A DNA stretch of 64,000 bases, taken from Vibrio sp. SNU_ST1 (GTDB lineage Bacteria > Pseudomonadota > Gammaproteobacteria > Enterobacterales > Vibrionaceae). Location: the NCBI RefSeq assembly GCF_030563405.1, contig NZ_CP130748.1, positions 372,001 through 436,000 on the forward strand, in the 5' to 3' direction. Made by a program: the position numbers and the translations under genes. Positions within the stretch are counted from its first letter, which is position 1, and every line of letters starts with the position of its first letter. The notes below the pieces were generated by a model. The model saw only the letters and a program-made list of their open reading frames with translations. It had not been told where the DNA came from and did not search any database. Below, one piece after another: positions 47,526 to 58,319 of the stretch.

Positions 47526-50375
47526 ATGCCATTGCCTTCTCTACTCGTCACTCATTCCCAGTCTGCTTTTGATCAATTATTAGAGCATCAAAGTGACGCC
47601 ATTAACACTTGGCCTGAGTCACTGATTGCCGAGCTCAAGCGTGTATTAGGCTTGAGCTGTTTTGTTGGTGATTGTTTACAGCGTGACTCGATTTTATCCA
47701 GCTCCTTGCCTGAGATGTTGAGATGCCAAGAGCGCGCGGAAGGATATCGTAAATGTTTGGCCGAGTTACTTTCTGGTTGTGCTGATGACATGAGCGGTCA
47801 ACGTGTACTGCGTCAATTCCGTAATCGAGAGATGACCTACATTGCTTGGCGTGACTTTATGGGCTCATGGAATTTAGAACAGAGTTTAAGTCATTTGTCG
47901 ATGCTAGCAGAGGCGATGATCTTCGAGACCTATCAATGGCAGTATGATATTTGTTGTAAAGAGTGGGGCACACCTTGTAACGAGCAAGGTGAAGCGCAGC
48001 CTATGTTGATCATAGGTATGGGCAAGTTAGGTGGCGGTGAGTTGAATTTCTCTTCCGATATCGATCTGATTTTTACCTACCCTGAGAATGGCGAAACCCA
48101 AGGAGCAAGAAGAAGTATCGCTAACGCGCAGTTCTTCACGCGTTTGGGGCAACGTATTATCAAGGCGCTTGATCAGCAAACCTTTGACGGATTCTGTTAT
48201 CGAGTCGACATGCGCTTGCGTCCATTCGGGGAGAGCGGCCCTTTGGTCATGAGCTATGCTGCTCTTGAAGATTACTACCAAGAACAAGGCCGTGACTGGG
48301 AACGCTACGCAATGGTTAAGGCGCGAGTGATGGGCAGCGAAATGTACCCTGAATACCAAGAGCTCCGCCAGATGTTGCGTCCGTTTGTTTTTCGTCGTTA
48401 TATTGATTTCAGTGCCATCCAATCTTTGCGTCGAATGAAGTCGATGATCAGTAGCGAAGTGCGACGTCGTGGCTTATCAAACAACATTAAGCTTGGCTCT
48501 GGTGGTATTCGTGAAGTCGAGTTTATTGCTCAAGTCTTTCAACTGATTCGTGGTGGACGTGAACCGAGTCTTCGTGGTCGAGGTTTGTTGGATACGTTAA
48601 GTGCGATTGAATCTCTTCATTTATTAGAAGCCGAAGAGGTCGGTCACTTACGTGAGGCCTACCTGTTTTTACGCCGCCTTGAGAACCTATTACAAGCGAT
48701 GGCTGACAAGCAAACTCAAACCTTACCTGATGGTAATTTAGAACAGTTGCAACTTGCTGTCGCTATGCAGTTCGCGGATTGGGAGAGTTTGATTGCGGCA
48801 ACCCGTACTCATATGGCGAATGTTCACACCGTATTCGAAGACCTGATTGGTGTTGATGAAGATGATGCTAACCCAATCGCGAGTCACTTTAGTGAGTTGT
48901 GGGATATGGCTCATAAGCAAGATGTGATTGAGCAGGTTCTAGAGCATGACATCGCGATTGCTAACCCGCAGCAAGCGGTGAAAACCATTATCCAATTCAA
49001 AGCTGATTTGGCTAAGAAAACCCTTGGTCCACGTGGGCGAGAAGTTCTGAATCGATTAATGCCTAAAGTGTTTCAAGCGCTGTACACCGCCAAAGATGCC
49101 GAGTTTGGTTTGTCGCGAGTGCTGCATCTGCTGCAAAAAATAGTGACGCGTACCACGTATCTTGAGTTATTGGATGAGCACCCTGCAGCCCTCACTCAAC
49201 TCGTTCGCCTGTGTACTGCGAGTCCGATGATTTCGGAGCAGCTTGGGCGTTACCCAATTCTGTTAGATGAACTTATTGATCCTCAGCAACTCTATAATCC
49301 CGTGCCTTTAGAGTCTTACAAGACCGAGTTGCGTGATTACCTAGCCCGTATTCCTGAAGATGACATGGAGCAACAGATGGAAGGCCTGCGTCAGTTTAAG
49401 CAGACTTGTATCTTGAGAATTGCTGCCGCTGATATTGCGGGCGTTCTACCGGTCATGAAGGTAAGCGACCACCTAACCTATTTAGCAGAAGCGATTGTTG
49501 AGGCTGGTATCAACCAAGCTTGGTTACAAGTGACAGCCAAGTTTGGGGAGCCTACCCACGTTAAAGATCGTGAAGGTCGTGGCTTCGCCGTGGTTGGTTA
49601 CGGCAAAGTCGGCGGTTGGGAGCTTGGCTATAACTCCGATCTCGATATCGTATTCATGCACGATTGCCCGGTACATATCTATACTGATGGTAAAAGAGAG
49701 ATCGACGGACGCCAATTTTATCTGAGATTGGCGCAGCGCATTATTCATATTTTCTCGACCAGAACTGCTTCCGGTATTTTGTACGAGGTCGACACTCGCT
49801 TGCGCCCTTCAGGTGTCTCTGGTCTATTAGTGAGTCCAACCGATGCCTTTGATGAGTATCAGCACAATGACGCGTGGACTTGGGAACACCAAGCTTTGAC
49901 TCGTGCTCGTATGATTTATGGTGATGACTTATTAGCATCTGCGTTTAATAAAACACGGCATGAAGTTCTATGCTTGTCACGAGATGAAGCTGTACTTAAA
50001 AAATCCGTTGTCGATATGCGTGAAAAAATGCGCGGGCACCTCGGTGGAAAAAAAGCCGATCGATTCATGCTGAAACAAGATGCGGGTGGTATCACCGATA
50101 TTGAATTTTTGGCGCAATATTTAGTACTTCGATACAGTAATGAAAAACCTAAGTTGACTCGTTGGTGTGACAATGTACGAATCTTTGAAAGTCTTTTGTC
50201 ACAAGGGATCATGGACGAACAGCAAGGCATGGCATTAACTAATGCCTATACAACATTAAGAGATGAAATCCATCACCGCAATCTACTCAACCTTGATGCG
50301 GACGTGGCGATTGATAAATTTAAAATGGAAAGGGAACATGTCGTTCAGGCATGGAAGCAATGGATGGAAGCGTAA
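47526..50375 (+). CDS. glnE: Glutamine synthetase adenylyltransferase / deadenylase
   Basis: GlnE adds and removes AMP on glutamine synthetase in response to PII, controlling nitrogen assimilation. At 949 residues it is like E. coli (946). Two nucleotidyltransferase domains are visible: [20 protein letters not shown] (about 165, deadenylase) and [20 protein letters not shown] (about 695, adenylase), each with a paired Asp site. The ATG at 47526 has AAGGAAG upstream; an in-frame start 11 codons earlier is unlikely. It precedes hldE, the order seen in enterics. Confidence 0.96.
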   Translation: MPLPSLLVTHSQSAFDQLLEHQSDAINTWPESLIAELKRVLGLSCFVGDCLQRDSILSSSLPEMLRCQERAEGYRKCLAELLSGCADDMSGQRVLRQFRNREMTYIAWRDFMGSWNLEQSLSHLSMLAEAMIFETYQWQYDICCKEWGTPCNEQGEAQPMLIIGMGKLGGGELNFSSDIDLIFTYPENGETQGARRSIANAQFFTRLGQRIIKALDQQTFDGFCYRVDMRLRPFGESGPLVMSYAALEDYYQEQGRDWERYAMVKARVMGSEMYPEYQELRQMLRPFVFRRYIDFSAIQSLRRMKSMISSEVRRRGLSNNIKLGSGGIREVEFIAQVFQLIRGGREPSLRGRGLLDTLSAIESLHLLEAEEVGHLREAYLFLRRLENLLQAMADKQTQTLPDGNLEQLQLAVAMQFADWESLIAATRTHMANVHTVFEDLIGVDEDDANPIASHFSELWDMAHKQDVIEQVLEHDIAIANPQQAVKTIIQFKADLAKKTLGPRGREVLNRLMPKVFQALYTAKDAEFGLSRVLHLLQKIVTRTTYLELLDEHPAALTQLVRLCTASPMISEQLGRYPILLDELIDPQQLYNPVPLESYKTELRDYLARIPEDDMEQQMEGLRQFKQTCILRIAAADIAGVLPVMKVSDHLTYLAEAIVEAGINQAWLQVTAKFGEPTHVKDREGRGFAVVGYGKVGGWELGYNSDLDIVFMHDCPVHIYTDGKREIDGRQFYLRLAQRIIHIFSTRTASGILYEVDTRLRPSGVSGLLVSPTDAFDEYQHNDAWTWEHQALTRARMIYGDDLLASAFNKTRHEVLCLSRDEAVLKKSVVDMREKMRGHLGGKKADRFMLKQDAGGITDIEFLAQYLVLRYSNEKPKLTRWCDNVRIFESLLSQGIMDEQQGMALTNAYTTLRDEIHHRNLLNLDADVAIDKFKMEREHVVQAWKQWMEA

Positions 50376-50551
50376 CGGAACTATTTCTTAACGGTTACGT
50401 CATTATCATTTAGTGATCGCTTATCGACTTCTTAGCTGCTTATTAGCTACTAGAGTATCTATTGAGTTAGGCTTTCACTCATTTTTCTATGGTTTAGCCA
50501 CTGTAATCAGTGTGCTAGACTCTAGCCAGATTCGATTTTTGGAGATCCACA

Positions 50552-51982
50552 ATGAAACCAATTCTACCTGACTACAGCCAATCAGGCGTTCTTGTTGTCG
50601 GTGATGTAATGCTTGACCGTTACTGGTATGGCCCTACTGGCCGTATTTCACCAGAAGCACCTGTGCCCGTTGTTAAAGTAGAAAATAACGAAGAGCGTCC
50701 TGGTGGTGCTGCCAACGTAGCAATGAATATTGCCTCTCTTGGTGGTCATGCTCATATCGTTGGTTTGACTGGAAAAGATGAGCCAGCTGAGGTGTTGAAA
50801 AATACCTTGGGTGCATTAAAGGTTAAATGTGATTTTGTTGAGTTGGACGATTACCCGACCATCACAAAATTGCGTGTCATGAGCCGTGGACAGCAGTTGA
50901 TCCGTCTTGATTTTGAAGACAAATTTGAGAACACGGATCCTGAACTTGTTTTATCTCGCATGGAGCAAGCACTTCCTAATGTACGTTCGGTAATCTTATC
51001 TGATTATGCGAAAGGTGCTTTGGAGCATGTGCAGAGCTTTATTCAAAAAGCGCGCGCAGCGAACATTCCTGTGTTTATCGATCCTAAAGGTGCAGATTTT
51101 GAACGCTACCGTGGTGCGACATTACTTACGCCAAACATGGCTGAGTTTGAGCTGGTTGCCGGTAAGGTTAAGTCTGAAGATGAAATGATCGAAAAAGGGC
51201 TTGCGTTAATCGAAGAGTTTGATTTTGAAGCCTTGTTAGTGACTCGTAGTGAGCATGGCATGACATTGCTCCGCAAAGGCGTAGAACCATTCCACTTACC
51301 GACCCAAGCGAAAGAAGTGTATGACGTTACTGGTGCTGGTGATACGGTTATTTCAGTATTAGCAGCTTCAGTTGCAGCAGGTAAGCCACTTGATGAAGCG
51401 TGTGCATTAGCCAACGCTGCAGCTGGCGTGGTAGTCGGCAAGCTAGGTACATCGACGTTGTCTACGATTGAGTTAGCGGAAGCGATTCATGGTAGCCAAG
51501 ATACTGACTACGGTGTTATCTCTGAAGCTGCTCTAGTTGAAGCGGTGAAACGTGCTCGTGCGAAAGGCGAGAAAGTCGTTATGACTAATGGCTGCTTTGA
51601 TATCCTGCATGCGGGACATGTCTCTTACATGAACCATGCTGCTGAGTTAGGTGATCGTTTGATCGTTGCTGTGAATACGGATGAATCAGTGAAACGCTTA
51701 AAAGGCCCAGGTCGTCCTGTGAACCCAACCGATCGTCGTATGGCGGTACTGGCTGGTTTAGGTGCGGTTGATTGGGTTGTTCCGTTTTCTGAAGATACAC
51801 CGCAACGTTTGATCTCTGAAGTTCTTCCAAGCATTCTTGTGAAAGGTGGTGATTATAAACCTGAAGAGATTGCTGGTGGTGCGGAAGTGATTGCGGCTGG
51901 CGGTGAAGTTAAAGTACTTAACTTTGAAGATGGTTGCTCTACGACTGAAATCATTAAAGCGATTAAAGGTGGTCGCGGTTAA
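50552..51982 (+). CDS. hldE: Bifunctional heptose 7-phosphate kinase / heptose 1-phosphate adenylyltransferase
   Basis: It makes ADP-D-glycero-D-manno-heptose for the lipopolysaccharide inner core. Residues 1-about 318 form a ribokinase-fold kinase ([13 protein letters not shown] start, catalytic [14 protein letters not shown] near 262). Residues about 344-476 form a cytidylyltransferase-like domain with [16 protein letters not shown] (HxGH motif). It has 476 residues, as in E. coli. GGAG lies upstream of the ATG. A terminator shared with tolC follows. Confidence 0.97.
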   Translation: MKPILPDYSQSGVLVVGDVMLDRYWYGPTGRISPEAPVPVVKVENNEERPGGAANVAMNIASLGGHAHIVGLTGKDEPAEVLKNTLGALKVKCDFVELDDYPTITKLRVMSRGQQLIRLDFEDKFENTDPELVLSRMEQALPNVRSVILSDYAKGALEHVQSFIQKARAANIPVFIDPKGADFERYRGATLLTPNMAEFELVAGKVKSEDEMIEKGLALIEEFDFEALLVTRSEHGMTLLRKGVEPFHLPTQAKEVYDVTGAGDTVISVLAASVAAGKPLDEACALANAAAGVVVGKLGTSTLSTIELAEAIHGSQDTDYGVISEAALVEAVKRARAKGEKVVMTNGCFDILHAGHVSYMNHAAELGDRLIVAVNTDESVKRLKGPGRPVNPTDRRMAVLAGLGAVDWVVPFSEDTPQRLISEVLPSILVKGGDYKPEEIAGGAEVIAAGGEVKVLNFEDGCSTTEIIKAIKGGRG

Positions 51983-52005
51983 GCGCTCAACTAATTATTG
52001 ATAAT

Positions 52006-52039
52006 AAAAATGCCGCTCAATGAATGAGCGGCATTTTTG
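52006..52039. terminator. Bidirectional terminator between hldE and tolC
   Basis: AAAAATGCCGCTCA and TGAGCGGCATTTTT form a perfect 14-bp stem with a 5-base loop, able to end both convergent genes. Confidence 0.93.
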
Positions 52040-52064
52040 TAACTGTAACTTGAGTAATTAAGAT

Positions 52065-53390
52065 TTACTTACTTGCGACTTTTAGACCTGCGTTTACATC
52101 AACAATGTCTTGTTCGCTTAGCGTGCCAACGGCTTGACGAAGCTGAAGTACACTTAGGATGTAGTTGTAGCGAGCATCTGAAAGGTTCTTGTTGGCATCG
52201 TATAGACGACGAGTTGAATCTAGTACGTCAACGATAGTACGAGTACCTACATCAAAACCTGCTTCTGTAGCTTCTAGAGCCGACTGAGCAGAAACAACAG
52301 ACTGTTCGTAAGCGCGTAGCGCACCAATTGAAGCACTGATGTTGTTGTTGAATGCACGAACGTCTTTTACAACGCTACGGTAAGTCGCTTCAAGATCTTC
52401 ACTTGCTGCAACGTAGTTGTATTCAGCCTGTTTAGTCAAAGAAGTTGTACTACCACCAGTATATAGAGGTACAACTAAATTTAAGCCGACGTTTAGGTTA
52501 TCTTGATCGTAGTCTTGAGAGCTTTTTGACTGATCTGCAATAGAGTAATTACCGTCTAAGGTTAGGCTAGGTAGGTGGCCAGAACTTGCTAGTGTGATGT
52601 TATCTTTAGCGATGTCTTGATCAATACGTGATGCCAATAGCTTCAGGTTTTTCTCTTGTGCTTGCTCAACCAGTGCAACAGCAGATTCAGAAGACTTGCT
52701 TGCTGAGAAACGGTCTGTATCTAAGATGTTTAGATTAGAGTGCTCTTGACCAGTGATTTCACGTAGACCTTCGTAGTTATTAATCAGAGTGTTCTCTGCT
52801 AAAACTTCGTCAGCCAACACACCATCGTACTGAGCTTGTGCATCATGTACATCGGTGATTGCTGAAAGGCCAACTTCAAAGCGTTGCTTAGTTTGTTCCA
52901 ATTGACGAGCAACCGCGGCTTTTTCTGCACGAACAAACTCTAAGCTATCTTGAGCACGAAGTACTTCGAAGTAAGCGGTAGCAACACGAAGGATCAGAGC
53001 TTGTTGCTCTGCTGCGTATGAAGAATCGGCTTGGCGAGCTTTTTTCTCTGCTGTATCTAGCGTGATCCAAGAAGAGCGTTTGTAAAGCTCTTGCGTGAAG
53101 CCGACACCTACGCCCCATTGATTGTTGTCAAGATCAGTTGTACCAGTAGCGTCGTAGTCACGCTCACCGCGATTGATATCATAGTTCGCGTTCAGGTTGA
53201 TTTGTGGTAGCAAAGAGCTACGGCTTGACGTTACTGCTTCAAAAGCGGCATCGCGCTTCGCTGCTGAACGAAGAAGTTGAGGATCGTTCTGTTTTGCTTG
53301 GTCGTAAACCTCAGCTAGCGTATCAGCGAAAGCTGACGAACTCAGGCTGCCAATTGCTGCACTGATAAATAGTGGAAGCAGTTTTTTCAT
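52065..53390 (-). CDS. tolC: Outer membrane efflux channel TolC
   Basis: The trimeric exit duct used by RND and other tripartite pumps and by type I secretion. It has 441 residues. A signal peptide runs to about 22 (ISAAIGSLSSSAFA). Two outer membrane efflux protein repeats follow, with helical hairpins (AEVYDQAKQNDPQLLRSAAKRDAA; VEQAQEKNLKLLASRIDQDIAK). TAGGAAA precedes the start. It is convergent with hldE and divergent from nudF. No dedicated channel gene lies in the RND operon at 6.1-11.2 kb, so it is a likely partner of that pump. Confidence 0.95.
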   Translation of the reverse strand: MKKLLPLFISAAIGSLSSSAFADTLAEVYDQAKQNDPQLLRSAAKRDAAFEAVTSSRSSLLPQINLNANYDINRGERDYDATGTTDLDNNQWGVGVGFTQELYKRSSWITLDTAEKKARQADSSYAAEQQALILRVATAYFEVLRAQDSLEFVRAEKAAVARQLEQTKQRFEVGLSAITDVHDAQAQYDGVLADEVLAENTLINNYEGLREITGQEHSNLNILDTDRFSASKSSESAVALVEQAQEKNLKLLASRIDQDIAKDNITLASSGHLPSLTLDGNYSIADQSKSSQDYDQDNLNVGLNLVVPLYTGGSTTSLTKQAEYNYVAASEDLEATYRSVVKDVRAFNNNISASIGALRAYEQSVVSAQSALEATEAGFDVGTRTIVDVLDSTRRLYDANKNLSDARYNYILSVLQLRQAVGTLSEQDIVDVNAGLKVASK

Positions 53391-53616
53391 TTTCCTATTC
53401 CTGCCTTTAATGGAATTTTCTTTAAAAGAGTTTAACCCAGTTTGGTGGTAATTTACTCGAAACTTTGCACTTTTTTACAGTTAACTGTCCACTTGTGCAA
53501 TATTTATTTTTTAAAACTTAACTTTAATTATAAGTTTTATACTAAAAGTTGAACCTTATCCTTGGTAGTTAACTCGGACAATGAGTAAACTATAAGATCA
53601 CTTAGTGAGGTACCAA

Positions 53617-54246
53617 ATGCAACAGTATGACAATCAACGACATGAGTTTACTCCGCAAGATGTGGAAATAGTCTCAAAAGAGACGCTGTTTCGTGGTTTT
53701 TTCAAAATGGTTAAATACACATTTAAACATAGACTGTTTGAGGGCGGCTGGAGCCAACCAATCGAGCGTGAGATGTTTGAGCGTGGACATGCTGCCGCTT
53801 TGCTACCTTATGATCCTGTACGTGACGAAGTCGTGATCGTTGAACAGATCCGTGTCGGTGCTCTAGAGCATGAGTACCCGTGGCAATACGAAATTGTTGC
53901 GGGGATTATTGATACCGATGAATCATCACAAGATGTTGCTCGTCGTGAGGCGATGGAAGAAGCGGGGGTCGAAGTCGGATCTGTATTGCCTATTACTTCG
54001 TATTATCCTTCATCCGGCGGTTGCTCAGAAAAGCTCGACGTCTTTGTTGGTTGTGTTGACGCCACGACAGCAAAAGGGGTTCACGGATTGGATTACGAAG
54101 GTGAAGATATTCGTGTACAAGTGATGAGTCGCGAAGCCGCTTATCAGTTAGTAAAAGACGGTGTGTTTGAAAATGGCGCCACGATCATCGCGCTGCAGTG
54201 GCTACAATTGAACTACCAAGAATTACAGTCAGAGTGGATAGATTAA
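53617..54246 (+). CDS. nudF: ADP-ribose pyrophosphatase
   Basis: A 209-residue Nudix hydrolase cleaving ADP-ribose to AMP and ribose-5-phosphate. The Nudix box is complete: G, then E, then REAMEEAGV (GIIDTDESSQDVARREAMEEAG, about 98-119). The ATG at 53617 is chosen because GAGG (53607-53610) lies six bases upstream; a GTG at 53605 overlaps that site. The order nudF-yqiB-cpdA-yqiA-parE is that of E. coli, divergent from tolC. Confidence 0.94.
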   Translation: MQQYDNQRHEFTPQDVEIVSKETLFRGFFKMVKYTFKHRLFEGGWSQPIEREMFERGHAAALLPYDPVRDEVVIVEQIRVGALEHEYPWQYEIVAGIIDTDESSQDVARREAMEEAGVEVGSVLPITSYYPSSGGCSEKLDVFVGCVDATTAKGVHGLDYEGEDIRVQVMSREAAYQLVKDGVFENGATIIALQWLQLNYQELQSEWID

Positions 54247-54250
54247 CGTC

Positions 54251-54691
54251 ATGCCAAATATAGCAGTCAAAAAACCGTATCATGTCGATCTGGCTGAATT
54301 AATGCGAGTTTACGAGACTAACTATGCCAAACTTAATGCTTTGTTACCGGTTGAGCATGAGGTGGGTGACGTTCGCTGTTACCAAGCCGTTAATATGGTG
54401 TATCAATTGACAGTGAATGAGGTCACAAAATACACCACATTAATAGATATATGTCAGAGTGACGCGATGCCAGTGTTTCCTTTGCCAAAAATGTCTGTCA
54501 GGCTATATCACGACGCTCGAGTTGCAGAAGTGTGCGCTAGCGGGGATTTTTCGCGAGTCAAAGCAAAATATGACTATCCCAACACAAAACTTCTGCAAAA
54601 GGATGAGAAATTTCAATTGAACAAATTTCTTGGGGAATGGTTAACGTTTTGTTTAAAAACAGGTATCAGCCGAACTCCAGTTTCTTTTTAA
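54251..54691 (+). CDS. yqiB: DUF1249 protein (YqiB)
   Basis: A 146-residue cytoplasmic protein of the DUF1249/YqiB family, with the conserved start KPYHVDLAELMRVYETNYAKLNALLP and the middle LPKMSVRLYHDARVAEV. The function is unknown. It begins four bases after nudF with a weak ribosome binding site, so translation is probably coupled. Confidence 0.9.
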   Translation: MPNIAVKKPYHVDLAELMRVYETNYAKLNALLPVEHEVGDVRCYQAVNMVYQLTVNEVTKYTTLIDICQSDAMPVFPLPKMSVRLYHDARVAEVCASGDFSRVKAKYDYPNTKLLQKDEKFQLNKFLGEWLTFCLKTGISRTPVSF

Positions 54692-54750
54692 TTGAGCCTA
54701 TTTAAAAACACTTTTAAAGTCTAAACAGTAACGTATCTGGATTTGTTATT

Positions 54751-55575
54751 TTGGAATTATCACACACTTCAAAATTTGATGAGAGCAGTATTAAGCTTGT
54801 ACAGCTAACGGACACGCATTTATTTGCGCCGAGCAATGGCAGCTTATTAAGCATCAACACTCAAGATAGCTTTCGTGCTGTAGTCGATGCCATTGTTAGT
54901 CAGGGCTTTGACTATCAAGCGATTTTGGCAACCGGTGATATTTCTCAAGATCACAGTGCTGAGTCGTACCAAAAATTTGAGTCAGGAATTCAACCTTTGG
55001 ATAAGCCGTGTTACTGGTTGCCAGGGAATCATGACTTCAAACCGAATATGGGCAGTGTTTTACCATCACCACAAATACAGTGCGTTGAGCATGTCTTGCT
55101 AGGCAATAATTGGCAGATGGTGATGCTGGACTCGCAAGTGGTTGGTGTGCCTCACGGACGTCTCAGTGATCAACAGCTTGATCTACTAGAACAAAAGCTA
55201 ACCGAATTCCCCGAACGTAATACCTTGGTTCTGCTGCACCATCATCCACTATTGGTTGGCAGTGCATGGCTGGACCAACATAATCTGAAAGATGCTGATC
55301 AATTTTGGGACGTGGTTCAACAGCACACCAATGTGAAAGCGGTACTGTGTGGTCACGTTCATCAAGACATGAATCGAGATCATCATGGTGTACAAGTCAT
55401 GGCAACACCGTCGACTTGTGTGCAATTCAAACCTAACTCAGATGACTTTGCGGTTGATACTTTGTCGCCTGGTTGGAGAGAGATTGAATTGCATCAAGAT
55501 GGATCAGTAAGCACGCAAGTTCGCCGTTTACCTCATGGACAATTCTTACCTGATTTTGAAGCGGCAGGTTATTAA
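54751..55575 (+). CDS. cpdA: 3',5'-cyclic-AMP phosphodiesterase
   Basis: A class III metallophosphoesterase that hydrolyses cAMP and tunes CRP signalling. The metal-binding set is complete: QLTDTHLF (about 18-25), ATGDISQDH, LPGNHDFK (about 90-97), LLHHHPLLVGSAW and LCGHVHQDMN (about 204-213). It has 274 residues. No ATG is available before the first motif; the start is read as TTG at 54751, which gives the same N-terminal length as E. coli CpdA, with a poor ribosome binding site. Confidence 0.92.
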   Translation: MELSHTSKFDESSIKLVQLTDTHLFAPSNGSLLSINTQDSFRAVVDAIVSQGFDYQAILATGDISQDHSAESYQKFESGIQPLDKPCYWLPGNHDFKPNMGSVLPSPQIQCVEHVLLGNNWQMVMLDSQVVGVPHGRLSDQQLDLLEQKLTEFPERNTLVLLHHHPLLVGSAWLDQHNLKDADQFWDVVQQHTNVKAVLCGHVHQDMNRDHHGVQVMATPSTCVQFKPNSDDFAVDTLSPGWREIELHQDGSVSTQVRRLPHGQFLPDFEAAGY

Positions 55576-55590
55576 TGAAGGTTGCTATTG

Positions 55591-56196
55591 ATGTTTGATT
55601 CTGAACAGCAAACCGCTAAGCCACCACTGCTTCTCTATATTCACGGTTTTAACAGTTCATCACGTTCTCACAAAGCAACGGTGATGGCTGACTATTGCGC
55701 GGAGCATCGTCCTGATATCAAAGTGATGACACCTCAACTGCCGAGTTTTCCTCAGCAAGCGGCCATTTATTTGCAGCAATTGGTGGAGCAATATAAAGAG
55801 CAATATCAGATAGCGTTGGTAGGTAGCTCGTTGGGGGGCTATCTTTCAACATGGCTGAATACTCACTATGGCTTTAAAGCCGTGGTTGTGAACCCAGCCG
55901 TTAAGCCGTATGAGCTTCTTGCTGACTATTTAGGTGAACAAGTAAATCCATACACAGAAGAGCGATATGTTCTGGAAACAAAACATATCAATGAACTGAA
56001 GGCGTTAGAGGTTCCGGCTATAGCTCAGCCGAGTGACTTCTGGTTACTTCAGCAAACGGAAGACGAAGTTCTGGATTACCGACAAGCGGTAGAGAAGTAC
56101 CAAGGTGCAGTACAGACAGTAGAAGAGGGAGGGGATCATAGCTTTGTTAATTTTGAACGCTACCCTCAACAAATCATCACCTTTCTGAATCTTTAA
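55591..56196 (+). CDS. yqiA: Esterase YqiA
   Basis: A 201-residue alpha/beta hydrolase of the YqiA/UPF0227 group. The oxyanion loop is YIHGFNSSSRSHK (about 18-30), the nucleophile elbow GSSLGGYLS (about 80, Ser) and the catalytic His is in EEGGDHSFVNFE (near 184). It acts on short acyl esters in E. coli; the natural substrate is unknown. The ATG at 55591 is preferred, with AAGG nine bases upstream; in-frame TTG codons at 55582 and 55588 are alternatives. It lies just after cpdA. Confidence 0.88.
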   Translation: MFDSEQQTAKPPLLLYIHGFNSSSRSHKATVMADYCAEHRPDIKVMTPQLPSFPQQAAIYLQQLVEQYKEQYQIALVGSSLGGYLSTWLNTHYGFKAVVVNPAVKPYELLADYLGEQVNPYTEERYVLETKHINELKALEVPAIAQPSDFWLLQQTEDEVLDYRQAVEKYQGAVQTVEEGGDHSFVNFERYPQQIITFLNL

Positions 56197-56435
56197 TCTG
56201 TTTCACCAATCAAGTAATTTTCTCTTGTTTGACTGTTATTTCATCTATCAGTGGTGAAATATCATAGTTTGATGCCTTAGTTTTTGAACTAGCTTGACAT
56301 CATTACTCAGCTTCCAGACTATATTCCCCAATACTTCGCTCGTTCGCTCTACTATGACGGTTCATAGTAATGATTTCGCTTTAGTTAAACTAGAGCCAGC
56401 GAACTGACGCAAACTTTTTGAGTAAACTCCGTATT

Positions 56436-58316
56436 ATGACTGAACAATATAATGCAAAAGACCTCGAGGTACTTGAAGGTCTCGACCCCGTGCGACACCG
56501 CCCGGGAATGTATACCGAGACAGAAAGACCAAACCACCTTGCCCAAGAAGTCATTGATAACTCGGTTGATGAAGCACTAGCGGGACACGCTAAGAAGATT
56601 AAAGTCGTGTTGCATGCTGACCAATCGTTAGAAGTGACGGATGATGGCCGTGGTATGCCGGTTGATATCCACCCTGAAAAAGGGATCTCAGGTGTTGAGC
56701 TGATTTTAACTAAGCTCCACTCTGGCGGTAAGTTCTCGAACAATAACTACAAGTTTTCAGGTGGTTTGCACGGGGTAGGTATCTCGGTGGTAAACGCGTT
56801 GTCAAAACGTGTTGAAGTGACGGTTCGCCGTGACGGTCAGGTACATGAAATTGCCCTTGAAGGCGGTCATGCTGTAACGGATCTTACTGTTACAGGTACT
56901 TGTGGTCACCGCAATACCGGTACGACGGTACATTTTTGGCCAGATCCAAAATACTTCGATAGCTCTAAGTTCTCTGTTTTACGTCTTATCAATAACTTGC
57001 GCGCTAAAGCTGTACTTTGCCCTGGTTTAGAAATCACCTTTGTCGACAAGGTTGGCGGTGAAGAACATAAATGGTTCTATGAAGATGGTCTAAAAGACTA
57101 CCTTGCAGAAGGTGTGAAAGGTTACACCTTACTGCCTGAGGAACCTTATGTTGGCGAATTCGTTGCTGAAACAGAAATGGCGAACTGGGCGATTATTTGG
57201 CAGCCAGAAGGCGGTGATATGATCACAGAGAGTTACGTGAACTTAGTACCAACTAAGCAAGGTGGTACACACGTAAACGGTCTTCGACAAGGTCTGCTTG
57301 ATGCTATGCGTGAGTTCTGTGAATTTCGTAACCTTCTACCGCGTGGCGTTAAGTTAACGGGTGACGATATTTTCGATCGTTGTTCGTACGTATTATCGGT
57401 GAAGATGCAAGATCCGCAATTTGCTGGTCAAACAAAAGAACGTCTTTCTTCTCGTCAAACCGCAGCGTTTGTGTCTGGTGTGGTAAAAGATGCCTTTAGC
57501 TTGTGGTTGAACGAAAAACCACAACTGGCAGAACAGTTAGCTGAAGCTTGTATAGCGAATGCTCACCGCCGCATGCGCGCAAGCAAAAAGGTTGTGCGTA
57601 AGAAGATTGCTTCAGGCCCTGCATTGCCGGGTAAGCTAACCGATTGTTCGGTTCAAGATTTAAGTCGTACCGAAATCTTCTTCGTAGAAGGGGACTCGGC
57701 GGGCGGTTCTGCTAAACAAGCACGTGATCGTGAGTTCCAAGCGGTTATGCCACTTCGCGGTAAGATCCTAAATACATGGGAAGTGTCAGCGGACCAAGTA
57801 TTGGCTTCACAAGAAGTACATGATATTTCGGTTGCTCTGGGTATCGACCCTGATAACGATGACTTGTCAGGCCTGCGTTACGGTAAGATCTGTATTCTTG
57901 CCGATGCGGACTCGGATGGTCTTCATATCGCGACACTGCTATGTGCACTCTTTACTCGCCATTTCCATGCATTGGTTGAAGCGGGTCATATCTATGTGGC
58001 AATGCCCCCTCTGTATCGTATCGATTGCGGTAAAGAAGTGTTCTACGCACTTGATGACGCAGAGAAAGATGGTGTGCTTGAGCGACTATCGCAGAAGAAA
58101 GCTAAGATCAACGTGCAACGATTCAAAGGTCTGGGTGAAATGAACCCACTTCAGTTACGTGAAACCACCATGGATCCGAACACTCGTCGTCTTGTTCAAT
58201 TAACGATTGATGACAACGAAGCGACCAACGAGATGATGGACATGCTGCTTGGTAAAAAACGTGCAGATGATCGCCGTACATGGCTACAGACTAACGGTGA
58301 TATGGCCGAGGTATAA
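56436..58316 (+). CDS. parE: DNA topoisomerase IV subunit B
   Basis: The ATPase subunit of topoisomerase IV, which decatenates daughter chromosomes. It has 626 residues. The GHKL ATPase part has EVIDNSVDEALAG and DDGRGMPVDIHPE and GGLHGVGISVVNALS. The TOPRIM part has FFVEGDSAGGSAKQARDREFQAVMPLRGKILN (about 412) and ADADSDGLHI (about 488). The ATG at 56436 (MTEQYNAKDLEVLEGLDPVR) fits homologues. parC follows after three bases. Confidence 0.96.
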   Translation: MTEQYNAKDLEVLEGLDPVRHRPGMYTETERPNHLAQEVIDNSVDEALAGHAKKIKVVLHADQSLEVTDDGRGMPVDIHPEKGISGVELILTKLHSGGKFSNNNYKFSGGLHGVGISVVNALSKRVEVTVRRDGQVHEIALEGGHAVTDLTVTGTCGHRNTGTTVHFWPDPKYFDSSKFSVLRLINNLRAKAVLCPGLEITFVDKVGGEEHKWFYEDGLKDYLAEGVKGYTLLPEEPYVGEFVAETEMANWAIIWQPEGGDMITESYVNLVPTKQGGTHVNGLRQGLLDAMREFCEFRNLLPRGVKLTGDDIFDRCSYVLSVKMQDPQFAGQTKERLSSRQTAAFVSGVVKDAFSLWLNEKPQLAEQLAEACIANAHRRMRASKKVVRKKIASGPALPGKLTDCSVQDLSRTEIFFVEGDSAGGSAKQARDREFQAVMPLRGKILNTWEVSADQVLASQEVHDISVALGIDPDNDDLSGLRYGKICILADADSDGLHIATLLCALFTRHFHALVEAGHIYVAMPPLYRIDCGKEVFYALDDAEKDGVLERLSQKKAKINVQRFKGLGEMNPLQLRETTMDPNTRRLVQLTIDDNEATNEMMDMLLGKKRADDRRTWLQTNGDMAEV

Positions 58317-58319
58317 TGG